Assembly: GCA_002363035.1 (NCBI GenBank) | Contig: DEWA01000034.1 | Location: forward strand, 1 to 36,685 | Reading direction: 5' to 3' | DNA length: 36,685 nucleotides | DNA from: Verrucomicrobia bacterium UBA3222 | Lineage (GTDB): Bacteria; Verrucomicrobiota; Verrucomicrobiia; Opitutales; UBA9783 | In this document: piece after piece, positions 18,282-25,871 of the stretch | Layout of the letters: each line of letters starts with the position of its first letter | Position numbering within the stretch: the stretch's first letter is position 1 | Notes under the pieces: generated by a model | What the model was told of the DNA's origin: nothing | The model's database searches: none | Seen by the model: only the letters and a program-made list of their open reading frames with translations | Program-made: the position numbers and the translations under genes

Positions 18282-18473
18282 TCAGAGCATTTGGAGCATG
18301 TTGCGCGCCTGCTTGACGATGCGCGTCAAATGCCGCTGTTCATGCGCCGTTAAGCGTGTCTTGCGTCGCGGCAAAATCTTACCTGTTTCGGTCGTAAAAC
18401 GCCGCAGTTTATCCGTGTCGCGCCACGTCAACTCCAATACCGACGGACGCTGTTCTTTTTTGGTATCGTTCAT
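18282..18473 (-). CDS. rpsR: 30S ribosomal protein bS18
   Basis: This is a 63-residue basic protein. The bS18 signature is clear: a D-K-L-RRF segment then [17 protein letters not shown] followed by [15 protein letters not shown], matching the F-...-GKI-PRR-TG...Q-Q-LT-AIKRAR pattern. It binds the platform of the 30S subunit with bS6. The family is usually 65-80 residues, so this is a short version with a trimmed C-terminus. ATG 18473 is used; an in-frame TTG lies 12 bases upstream. The gene stands alone: rpsF, ssb and rplI, its usual operon partners, are not next to it. It diverges from thiE over a 130-base promoter region. Confidence 0.93.
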   Translation of the reverse strand: MNDTKKEQRPSVLELTWRDTDKLRRFTTETGKILPRRKTRLTAHEQRHLTRIVKQARNMLQML

Positions 18474-18569
18474 GTCTGTCAACAAACAGCTTCATTGAAG
18501 ATACTTTGATGCAAAATGCAAGCTCAAAACCGCCGTTTCAACAATATCGCTCACGGGTGCGCCAAAACA

Positions 18570-18598
18570 TTGCCTTTTGTTGCAAAAATACGTATAAG
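18570..18598 (+). promoter_or_regulatory. Promoter for thiE, start codon at or near +1
   Basis: TTGCCT at 18570-18575, 17-base spacer, TATAAG at 18593-18598. The only plausible start codon of thiE (GTG 18604) is six bases after the -10 box, so the mRNA would be leaderless or nearly so. No ribosome-binding site exists. Confidence 0.5.
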
Positions 18599-18603
18599 AA
18601 ACT

Positions 18604-19251
18604 GTGTTTCGCCGTGCATTTCATAAAAAGCAACTCCTTCTCTACGCGATTACCGATCGAACGTGGTTGAATGGAGGTTCTCTGTACGAAGCGGTCGAAG
18701 AGAGTTTGAAGGGCGGGACGACCTGTTTGCAGTTGCGCGAAAAAAAACTGGATGCCGAATGTTTTTTGGAAGAAGCGCGACGACTGAAACCGCTCTGTCG
18801 ATCGTACGGTGTACCGTTGATTATCAATGACAACGTCGATATTGCCTTAAAAAGCGATGCGGACGGTGTGCACATCGGGCAAAGCGACGGCGATATTGCC
18901 GCAACTCGGGCGCGCATCGGCAATAAAATCCTCGGCGTCTCCGCTTCAACTGTCGAAGAGGCGCTCGAAGCCGAACGTGCAGGTGCCGATTACCTCGGCG
19001 TCGGTGCAATTTTCCCGACCAACAGTAAAAACGATGCGGAGAGCGTTTCGCTTTCGACCTTGCGGGATATTTGTAACACCGTCTCCGTTCCCGTTGTCGC
19101 CATCGGCGGCATTACGCTTGAGAACGTTTCCTTATTAAACGACAGCGGCATTTGCGGCATCGCCGTCATCAGCGCAATTTACGCACAAAAAGACATTCAA
19201 ACCGCCGCCGAACGATTAAGAACGGAAGCCGAAAGGTGCTTCGGAAGTTGA
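18604..19251 (+). CDS. thiE: Thiamine phosphate synthase
   Basis: This is a 215-residue TIM-barrel enzyme that joins HMP-pyrophosphate and thiazole phosphate into thiamine phosphate. Motifs are LYAITDR at the first strand, TCLQLREKKLDAECFL (pyrophosphate region), PLIINDNVDIALKSDADGVHIGQSD (metal-binding Asp residues), YLGVGAIFPTNSKNDA and VVAIGGITLENV. The length is standard. GTG 18604 is the only in-frame start before the first strand. thiD follows 192 bases later; thiM is not here, and no TPP riboswitch (THI box) can be seen upstream. With ThiD it can convert HMP to thiamine phosphate if thiazole phosphate is available, so a symbiont could salvage precursors instead of making thiamine fully. 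Confidence 0.95.
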   Translation: MFRRAFHKKQLLLYAITDRTWLNGGSLYEAVEESLKGGTTCLQLREKKLDAECFLEEARRLKPLCRSYGVPLIINDNVDIALKSDADGVHIGQSDGDIAATRARIGNKILGVSASTVEEALEAERAGADYLGVGAIFPTNSKNDAESVSLSTLRDICNTVSVPVVAIGGITLENVSLLNDSGICGIAVISAIYAQKDIQTAAERLRTEAERCFGS

Positions 19252-19443
19252 GGCAAAAACCTCCATTTTAAATTTGCATACATAAATTATCGCAGGATGG
19301 TTTTCAAAGCCTCCATATGCTCCGACAGAGAAGGTATGTCTATCCGTAACGTTTTTCGACAAATTGTCGTTCGCCATGCAAACCGTCACCATCCCACACA
19401 ATAACCTTTGACCTTCCGATCCGTTCGTTTCACGTTGTTTTCC

Positions 19444-20235
19444 ATGAAGACGGTTCTTACGATTGCCGGGAGTGATTGCAGCGGCGGCGCGGGTATCCAG
19501 GCCGACATTAAGACTATTCTCGCGAACGGAGCCTACGCGATGAGCGTTCTCACGGCGATGACGGCGCAAAATACGATCGGCGTAACCACCGTCCAGCCGT
19601 CAACACCACAGTTTCTTGCGCAACAACTGGATGCGGTTTTTACGGACATTCCGCCCGATGCCGTCAAAATCGGCATGGTTTTCTCTCCCGATTTGGCGCA
19701 TGTCATCGGCGAAAAATTGCGCCGTTATAACGCCCGAAATGTGGTTCTCGATCCCGTTATGGTCGCTTCGAGCGGCGCGAAATTGCTTCAACCGCAAGCC
19801 GTCGATGCATTAAAAAAGGAACTCTTTCCCTTGGCGCGCATCATTACGCCGAACCTTCCCGAAGCCGAAGCCCTTCTTACAAAGGAAATTCCCGACAAAA
19901 CCGCCATGGAAGCGGCGGCAAAACAACTTTCGGACACTTTCGGCTGTGCCGTGTTACTCAAAGGCGGGCATCGTTCATCCGATGCCGATGATGTCCTGTA
20001 CGATCAGGGGAAATTTCATTGGTTTTACGGCGAACATATTTCAACGCAAAACACTCACGGAACAGGCTGTACGCTGTCGTCCGCGATTGCCGTTTTTCTT
20101 GCCGACGGTTGCGATGTGCCGACCGCCGTCCAACGCGCCAAAGATTATGTGACGGGAGCCTTGAAAGCAAATCTTCGTCTCGGACACGGTTACGGGCCGA
20201 TCGACCATGGGTGGAATATCAGGAAGAACCTTTGA
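19444..20235 (+). CDS. thiD: HMP / HMP-phosphate kinase
   Basis: This is a 263-residue ribokinase-fold enzyme that phosphorylates hydroxymethylpyrimidine twice to HMP-pyrophosphate, the ThiE substrate. The N-terminus KTVLTIAGSDCSGGAGIQADIKT is the classic ThiD start. It is followed by AVKIGMVFSPDLA, VVLDPVMVASSGAKLL, ITPNLPEAEALL and the anion-hole/catalytic motif THGTGCTLSSAIA. ATG 19444 places the AGSD motif correctly; an in-frame upstream start at 19408 would add twelve unlikely residues. There is no ribosome-binding site. It follows thiE on the same strand, and the pair forms a thiamine-precursor salvage module. Confidence 0.95.
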   Translation: MKTVLTIAGSDCSGGAGIQADIKTILANGAYAMSVLTAMTAQNTIGVTTVQPSTPQFLAQQLDAVFTDIPPDAVKIGMVFSPDLAHVIGEKLRRYNARNVVLDPVMVASSGAKLLQPQAVDALKKELFPLARIITPNLPEAEALLTKEIPDKTAMEAAAKQLSDTFGCAVLLKGGHRSSDADDVLYDQGKFHWFYGEHISTQNTHGTGCTLSSAIAVFLADGCDVPTAVQRAKDYVTGALKANLRLGHGYGPIDHGWNIRKNL

Positions 20236-20409
20236 ATTCTCGGAGTGTAAAAACACAACGCAACGCTTTGTGAAAATCATTTATGTGGGCAAAAAACAGC
20301 AGGAACGGATATTTTATTATTCTGCCGCACCCGAAATTTCGCCGCGTTTCCGCCTCCCCTCAATCATCGTTGACATTCGCATCCGCATTCGTTTTTCTGG
20401 AGGCGGTCT

Positions 20410-21651
20410 ATGAAGAGTGATTTGTTGCCCGTTTTGGAATACATGGAGCACGAAAAAGGCATTGCGCGCGCGGACATGATTGCTCTGATTGCCGAAGCCG
20501 TCAGCAGTGCCGCCAAAAAAAGTGCGGATTGCCGACAAACGGTGCGCGTGGAAATCGATCCGAGGACAGGCGAATTGAAGGCGTGGGCGCAATTTAAGGT
20601 CGTTGATTCGGTGACCGATCCCGATGACGAAATTCATATTACGAAGGCACGGCAGCAAAATCCCGAAATTGCTTTGGGTGACATTTTCGAACAGCCGATC
20701 GATCCGTCCGTTTTGGGACGTATTGCCGCCAAGACCGCACAACAGCTGATTATGCAGCAAGTGCGTTTTCACGAAAAACAGCATATTTACGAACAGTTTC
20801 GCAATCGCATCGGCAGTATTCTTTCGGGCGTCGTGCGCTTTCAGGAGCGCGGCAACATCACGATCGACTTCGGCAAGGCGGAAGGCACGCTGTTTCGAAA
20901 CGAAGCGATTTGGAGCGAACATTTCAATCCCGGCGACCGCATCACCTGTTTATTGCAGGGCATTAAGGAGACACCGCGCGGTCCCGAGCTGATGCTGACA
21001 CGGGCGCATCCCGATTTCATCAAGGCGCTGATGACGTGCGAAATCGCGGAGTTGGCGGACGGTTTGATTGAGATTAAGGCGATTGCGCGCGATCCGGGAT
21101 TTCGAACGAAGCTCTGCGTCGATACGCACGATTCGCGCATCGATCCGGTCGGTGCCTGCATCGGTTCGCACGGTTCCCGTATTAAAGGTGTTTTAAAGGA
21201 TTTGGGGCAGGAAAAGGTCGATGTGGTGCGTTATTCCGAAGATATCCGAACGTTGGTTTTAGAGGTGGTACGCCCGGCGGTTCCGCAGTCGTTGCACATC
21301 GACGAAGCCAATCGCGTTGTTACGTTCAGCCTGGAGGAAAAGGATTTCGCGATTTTTGTCGGCAAAAGCGGTCGCAATTTACGGTTGGCGTCGCGTCTGA
21401 TCGGTTACGAAATCCAAGTCGATCATGCGCAGCGCGTCGGTTTGAACTTTGAAGATAAAAAGGCGCAGGCGGTTCAGACACTGTTGCAACTGAACCTTTC
21501 GGAAGCCGTCGCCGAACGTCTGGTGGAGGCGGGGATTACGGACACGGAAACACTTGCTGAAGCATCCGAAGAGGATTTGACCGCCGTCGGTTTGACGTCG
21601 GAAGAAGCCCGGGCGGTTCTTGCGACGGCAAAAGAGAAAGCCGCATCCTGA
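20410..21651 (+). CDS. nusA: Transcription termination/antitermination factor NusA
   Basis: This is a 413-residue RNA-polymerase-associated factor. Domains are an N-terminal RNAP-binding domain (1-125, with REDMIALIAEAV-like ARADMIALIAEAVSSAA), an S1 domain (about 130-195, GSILSGVVRFQERGNITIDFG), KH1 with DPVGACIGSHGSRIKGVL and KH2 with FAIFVGKSGRNLRLASRLIG. A single helix-hairpin-helix-like C-terminal repeat follows (SEAVAERLVEAGITDTETLAEAS), whereas E. coli NusA (495 residues) has two acidic repeats. A strong ribosome-binding site (CTGGAGG) precedes ATG 20410. infB follows after seven bases and rbfA overlaps infB; rimP, normally upstream, is missing and the 174-base spacer before it holds no gene. 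Confidence 0.97.
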   Translation: MKSDLLPVLEYMEHEKGIARADMIALIAEAVSSAAKKSADCRQTVRVEIDPRTGELKAWAQFKVVDSVTDPDDEIHITKARQQNPEIALGDIFEQPIDPSVLGRIAAKTAQQLIMQQVRFHEKQHIYEQFRNRIGSILSGVVRFQERGNITIDFGKAEGTLFRNEAIWSEHFNPGDRITCLLQGIKETPRGPELMLTRAHPDFIKALMTCEIAELADGLIEIKAIARDPGFRTKLCVDTHDSRIDPVGACIGSHGSRIKGVLKDLGQEKVDVVRYSEDIRTLVLEVVRPAVPQSLHIDEANRVVTFSLEEKDFAIFVGKSGRNLRLASRLIGYEIQVDHAQRVGLNFEDKKAQAVQTLLQLNLSEAVAERLVEAGITDTETLAEASEEDLTAVGLTSEEARAVLATAKEKAAS

Positions 21652-21658
21652 AAAAACG

Positions 21659-24118
21659 ATGAACGAACAGAAGATCAGGCTTTACATGGCGGCACGCCGA
21701 TTGGGCGTGTCAAATGAAGTTTTGATCGAAAAACTGCGCGCCGGCGGGATATCCGTCAAAGGTGCAACCGACCTTGTTTCGGATCGCGAGGTGTCCGCGA
21801 TATGGGAAAAGGTTCGTTCAAACGACACCCCGTCCTCCCCGACAGCAGAACAGACCGCTTCGAGTGTACGTCTTCCGACGCCGCGCGCTCCGCTTCGCTC
21901 TCCGCAGGTTCGTTTGCCGCGTCCGCCGTTGTCAAACGCGCCGAAAGCACCCGTGTCGGCGCTCCCGAAGGTTCCGATGACGTCGGGTTCACCTTTGTCG
22001 CCCGTTTCGGGTTTTGGTTCTCAAAGACCGTTAAAAAATACTCCGTCGCTGACGGCACCGAAGCCTCCGCCTTTACTCTTTAAACCAAAACCGTCGGTTG
22101 CACCGAAGTTAAACCCGTTCGCGTCCTCGGGAGCGGGAATGTTTGCGCCAAAGCCGAATGCGTTCGGTGCGAAGCCGAATGTTCCGCTGACGTCGGTCGT
22201 ATCTTCGGCAACGGTCAAACCTTCGTTATCCGCGCCGAAACCGCCGCCGCTGCCGACTTTTTCGAAGCCCAAGCCGCTGACGGCGCCACCCGTTCCGACG
22301 GATTTGTTTCAGCGTCCGAAGGTTGAAGATGTACCGTCGGAACCGACAAAAAAAAAGACGCTTTCGGTTAAGCCGCCGCTGGTGTTGCGCGAACTGGCGA
22401 TGTTGCTGGACGTAAAGCCGTTCCGTTTGATTTCCGAGCTGATGCAGCAGGGCATTTTCGCCTCCATCAACCAGGTGATGGACGAAACCGTCGCTCAAAA
22501 GCTGGCGGCAAAGCACGGCGCGGAGTTGATTTTTAAACGCCGCACGCAGGATAATATCGCCCAAAAGCCGAAGGAAGCGCCGAAAATCGACGAATCGAAG
22601 TTGCTGGAACCGCGCCCGCCGATTGTGTGCATTCTCGGGCACGTGGATCACGGCAAAACGACACTTTTGGACACCATCCGCAAGGCGCACGTGGCGGCGA
22701 AGGAAGCGGGGGGCATTACGCAACACGTCGGTGCTTATCAGGTAGAGGCAAACGGCAAGAAGATTACCTTTCTGGATACGCCCGGGCATGCCGCTTTCTC
22801 GAAAATCCGACAGCGCGGTGCGACGGTTACCGACATCGCGGTGTTGGTGGTAGCGGCGGACGACGGTTTCATGCCGCAGACGGAGGAAGCCCTGCGGTTC
22901 GCACAAAAGGAAAACGTTCCCGTGGTGGTGGCAATCAACAAAATCGATGCCAAGGGCGCGGATTCGGATCGCGTCAAACAGCAGATGCAAAAGCACGGCA
23001 TTATGTCGGAAGACTGGGGCGGGCAAACGCTCTGCGTCGGCATTTCCGCCCTGAAAGGCACCAATGTCGATCAGTTGTTAGAACTCATCCTGCTCCAGGC
23101 GGAAATGATGGATTTGAAAGCCAATCCGCAGGGCGCGGCGGAAGGCGTCGTCATCGAATCGCGCATCGAAGCGGGGCGCGGTGCGACGGCAACGGTGATT
23201 GTCAATAAAGGAACCTTGCGTTCCGGTGATGCGTTGGTGTGCGGATCCAGGGTCTGCAAAGCCCGCGCGTTGCTGGACGAAAACGGCAAAACGCTTAAGG
23301 AGGCGCGACCCTCAACCCCCGTGCAAGTACTCGGTTGGTCGGATGCGCCGACGGCAGGTGCAACGTTTCATACCGCCAAGAACGAGAAAGAAGCCCGTCG
23401 GGAAGCGGAAGAAGTGGCGCGTTCCGAACAAGCCTCCGAAACGGGCGATGCGCGGAAAATTCAAAGCGTCGAAGAGTTAATGGCGGCATTGGACGCCAAA
23501 GAACAGAAGGTTTTGCGCGTCATTATCCGCGGCGATGTTCACAGCAGCGTTGAAGCATTGGTTGATTGTTTATCGGCAATCCAGAGCAAAAAGGTGGATT
23601 TGACGATTGTGGATTCGGGCGTCGGGCAAATAACACTCAACGATATTCATTTGGCGCACGCCTCACAAGCGGTCATTGTCGGTTTTAACACGAAGCTTGA
23701 GAACGGCGCGCAGGCGGCGGCAAAGCACGACGGCGTACGGATTTTGCAACATAATATCATTTATGAACTGATCGATGAGGTCAAAAATGCCATGCGCGAA
23801 CTGCTCGATCCCGAGTGGTCGGAAAACAAACTCGGTTCGGCGGAAGTTCGCCAACTGTTCACGGTGGCAAAGCGCTCGATTGCCGGTTGCATGGTAGTCG
23901 CCGGGAAGATGGTGCACGGTGCGTTGGCGCGGTTGGTTCGTAAGGGGCAAGTGTTGGCGGATACGAAAATCGTTACCCTGAAACGCTTTAAGGACGATGT
24001 GAACGAAGTCAAATCGGGGTACGAATGCGGCATTGAACTCGGTAACCTGTCGGAACCCTTGTGCACGGGCGATGTCATCGAATGTTACGAAAAGGTTTCG
24101 AAGTTGCCCGACTTATGA
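21659..24118 (+). CDS. infB: Translation initiation factor IF-2
   Basis: This is an 819-residue GTPase that delivers initiator tRNA to the 30S subunit and promotes subunit joining. A first IF2_N module (IRLYMAARRLGVSNEVLIEKL) is at the start, followed by a long Pro/Lys/Ser-rich linker (about 55-235) with a near-duplicated APKPPPL...KPKP segment. A second IF2_N module follows (LRELAMLLDVKPFRLISELM), then the G domain with GHVDHGKTT from residue 327, DTPGHAAF, NKID and SAL. Domains II-IV with RGDVHSSVEAL and a C2 fMet-tRNA domain complete it. ATG 21659 is seven bases after the nusA stop; no good ribosome-binding site, so coupling to nusA is likely. It stops in an ATGA overlap with rbfA. Confidence 0.97.
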   Translation: MNEQKIRLYMAARRLGVSNEVLIEKLRAGGISVKGATDLVSDREVSAIWEKVRSNDTPSSPTAEQTASSVRLPTPRAPLRSPQVRLPRPPLSNAPKAPVSALPKVPMTSGSPLSPVSGFGSQRPLKNTPSLTAPKPPPLLFKPKPSVAPKLNPFASSGAGMFAPKPNAFGAKPNVPLTSVVSSATVKPSLSAPKPPPLPTFSKPKPLTAPPVPTDLFQRPKVEDVPSEPTKKKTLSVKPPLVLRELAMLLDVKPFRLISELMQQGIFASINQVMDETVAQKLAAKHGAELIFKRRTQDNIAQKPKEAPKIDESKLLEPRPPIVCILGHVDHGKTTLLDTIRKAHVAAKEAGGITQHVGAYQVEANGKKITFLDTPGHAAFSKIRQRGATVTDIAVLVVAADDGFMPQTEEALRFAQKENVPVVVAINKIDAKGADSDRVKQQMQKHGIMSEDWGGQTLCVGISALKGTNVDQLLELILLQAEMMDLKANPQGAAEGVVIESRIEAGRGATATVIVNKGTLRSGDALVCGSRVCKARALLDENGKTLKEARPSTPVQVLGWSDAPTAGATFHTAKNEKEARREAEEVARSEQASETGDARKIQSVEELMAALDAKEQKVLRVIIRGDVHSSVEALVDCLSAIQSKKVDLTIVDSGVGQITLNDIHLAHASQAVIVGFNTKLENGAQAAAKHDGVRILQHNIIYELIDEVKNAMRELLDPEWSENKLGSAEVRQLFTVAKRSIAGCMVVAGKMVHGALARLVRKGQVLADTKIVTLKRFKDDVNEVKSGYECGIELGNLSEPLCTGDVIECYEKVSKLPDL

Positions 24119-24459
24119 AATCTTTTCGCCTCATCCGCATCAACGAACTGTTAAAGCGCGCCATCAGCGACTATTTGCGGAAACATTACACCGCGGAAGC
24201 TGTCAGCATCACGATCACGCAGGTCAAAACCGTTGATGATTTAAAAAAAGCAGACGTCTATTTCTCGGTATTTCGCCCGGAAGATCGTACCTCGGCATTT
24301 CAATTTTTAAAAAAGGAACGCAACGCCATTCAATTCGGCATCGGTAAAGAGGTGCGCTTAAAATATACCCCGCAACTGTTTTTCGTCTGGGATGCGTTGT
24401 TGGAGAAAACGCATCAAACGTGGAGGGTTTTGAGGGAGGTGGAGGAGGAAAATAAATAA
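24115..24459 (+). CDS. rbfA: Ribosome-binding factor A
   Basis: This is a 114-residue KH-fold protein that binds the 30S subunit and helps mature the 5' end of 16S rRNA. The pattern RLIRINELLKRAISDYLRK at the start, ITITQVKTVDDLKKADVYFSVF in the middle and the helix-strand ending with VRLKYTPQLFFVWDALLEK are typical (RVN.LI...IS..L, V..V..S.DL..A.VY.S, L.L...P.L.F..D). The ATG overlaps the infB stop as ATGA, giving the classic nusA-infB-rbfA translational coupling. truB and rpsO do not follow. Confidence 0.95.
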   Translation: MKSFRLIRINELLKRAISDYLRKHYTAEAVSITITQVKTVDDLKKADVYFSVFRPEDRTSAFQFLKKERNAIQFGIGKEVRLKYTPQLFFVWDALLEKTHQTWRVLREVEEENK

Positions 24460-24566
24460 GAAGAATAAAAGAAGATAAGCAATACGCTTCGGACAGTATT
24501 TTGAGATACCTCTTCTTAACTTATCACTCGGAAATCACTTCTTCACTCTGGTAAATTTCTTAGAAA

Positions 24567-25871
24567 ATGCTTGGAATTCCTCACCTCGTTCATTCCCCAT
24601 CAGAAATGAGTCACTTCTTATCCCTCTTGCACACCTATACCCCAACGCCTCCAAACACCTCCGGCTGGCAATCCCCCTCCTGCCTTTCGGAGGTCGATTT
24701 GTCGAAGCACGGTCTGAATCCCAACCGTCTTCATACCCTCGGTGATCGATCTTTTCAAAACGGCGAGGTTGCGTTTTTGACGGTTGCCGGCGGGCTGGGG
24801 ACGCGACTCGGGTTTGACGGTCCTAAAGGGCTGTTCCCGGTGACACCTGTTACAAGGAAGGTACTATTCCATGTGTTTTCGGAAAAACTGCGCGCTTTGC
24901 AACAACGTTACGGGCGCACGTTTCACTGGCTGATCATGACGGGGGAGGAGACCGACAAAGCCACGCGGGAAGCGTTTCGTAAAAATAGATGGTACGACGA
25001 AGCGTATCTGCATATTTTCAAACAGGGAACATTACCGGCGTTTTCAACGGACAAGCAACCGTTGTTGAACGAAGACGGCAGCATCGTTTGTCTGCCGGAC
25101 GGACACGGCGGGGTTTTTAAAGCACTGAAACAAGCCGACTTATTGTCGTTGCTCGAAACCAAAGGTATTCAAACGCTTTCGTACTTCCAGGTGGACAACC
25201 CGCTGGTTCGTTTGGACGATGCGCTGTTTCTGGGCGCACATTTACATCAAAAATCGGAATTTTCGACCAAAGTCGTGGCGAAAACGCACCCGGAGGAGCG
25301 CGTCGGACTGTTCGTTCAAGACGGGGATCGACTGCGTTTGGTCGAATACAGCGAATTTCCGCCCTCGTTGCAGGCGGTGCGCGACAAAGACGGTTTATTG
25401 AAGTATCGGTGGGGCAATACTGCTATTCACCTTTTATCGACAGACTTTGTTCGAGCCTGCGCCGAACGGACGCTCCCGTACCACGTTTGTCGCAAGAAAA
25501 TAAAAGTTTGGGATCCGATTACGAAGACCGTGCAGATGACGGAGGGCTTGAAATTGGAACATTTTATTTTCGACGCGTTACCGCAGGCGAACAATCCGCT
25601 TCTGTGGGAAGTCGCGCGCGAAGAAGAATTCAGTCCCGTCAAAAATGCAACCGGCAGCGACACGCCGGAGACGTGTCGTCGCGACCAAATTCGCCGCTGG
25701 TTGCGTTGGCTGAAGGCGGCGGATCCGATGTGGCTTGAAGCGCAATTGAAAGAAAATCCCGAGCCGCTGCTTGAAATTTCGCCGCTTTTCGCCGATAATA
25801 AAGATGACTTTTTAAACGCATGGAAGCGACTTCCCGAAAAACCGAAAACCCTGCACGGGTGCTGTCTGTAG
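24567..25871 (+). CDS. UDP-sugar pyrophosphorylase (UDPGP family)
   Basis: This 434-residue protein of the eukaryote-type UDPGP family includes UDP-glucose and UDP-N-acetylglucosamine pyrophosphorylases. The nucleotide-binding signature FLTVAGGLGTRLGFDGPKG is at about residues 72-90, followed by LIMTGEETDKAT, LPDGHGGVFKAL and YFQVDNPLVRLDD (the sugar-phosphate/uridine site region). Bacterial GalU-type enzymes are unrelated in length and motif; UDPGP-type enzymes are used by Chlamydiae and relatives. The likely reaction is UTP plus glucose-1-phosphate (or GlcNAc-1-phosphate) to UDP-sugar. Because a phosphoglucomutase gene overlaps its end, I favour UDP-glucose. The start may be ATG 24567 or the in-frame ATG at 24606; neither has a clear ribosome-binding site. 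Confidence 0.88.
   Translation: MLGIPHLVHSPSEMSHFLSLLHTYTPTPPNTSGWQSPSCLSEVDLSKHGLNPNRLHTLGDRSFQNGEVAFLTVAGGLGTRLGFDGPKGLFPVTPVTRKVLFHVFSEKLRALQQRYGRTFHWLIMTGEETDKATREAFRKNRWYDEAYLHIFKQGTLPAFSTDKQPLLNEDGSIVCLPDGHGGVFKALKQADLLSLLETKGIQTLSYFQVDNPLVRLDDALFLGAHLHQKSEFSTKVVAKTHPEERVGLFVQDGDRLRLVEYSEFPPSLQAVRDKDGLLKYRWGNTAIHLLSTDFVRACAERTLPYHVCRKKIKVWDPITKTVQMTEGLKLEHFIFDALPQANNPLLWEVAREEEFSPVKNATGSDTPETCRRDQIRRWLRWLKAADPMWLEAQLKENPEPLLEISPLFADNKDDFLNAWKRLPEKPKTLHGCCL

Noticed and set aside
18486..18603. Search for a TPP riboswitch before thiE
   Set aside because: No CTGAGA/THI-box core; the promoter directly abuts the start codon, leaving no room for a leader.
22226..23026. A 266-codon minus-strand frame inside infB
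   Set aside because: It is antisense to the IF-2 linker and G domain; Arg/His/Phe-rich composition without any domain.
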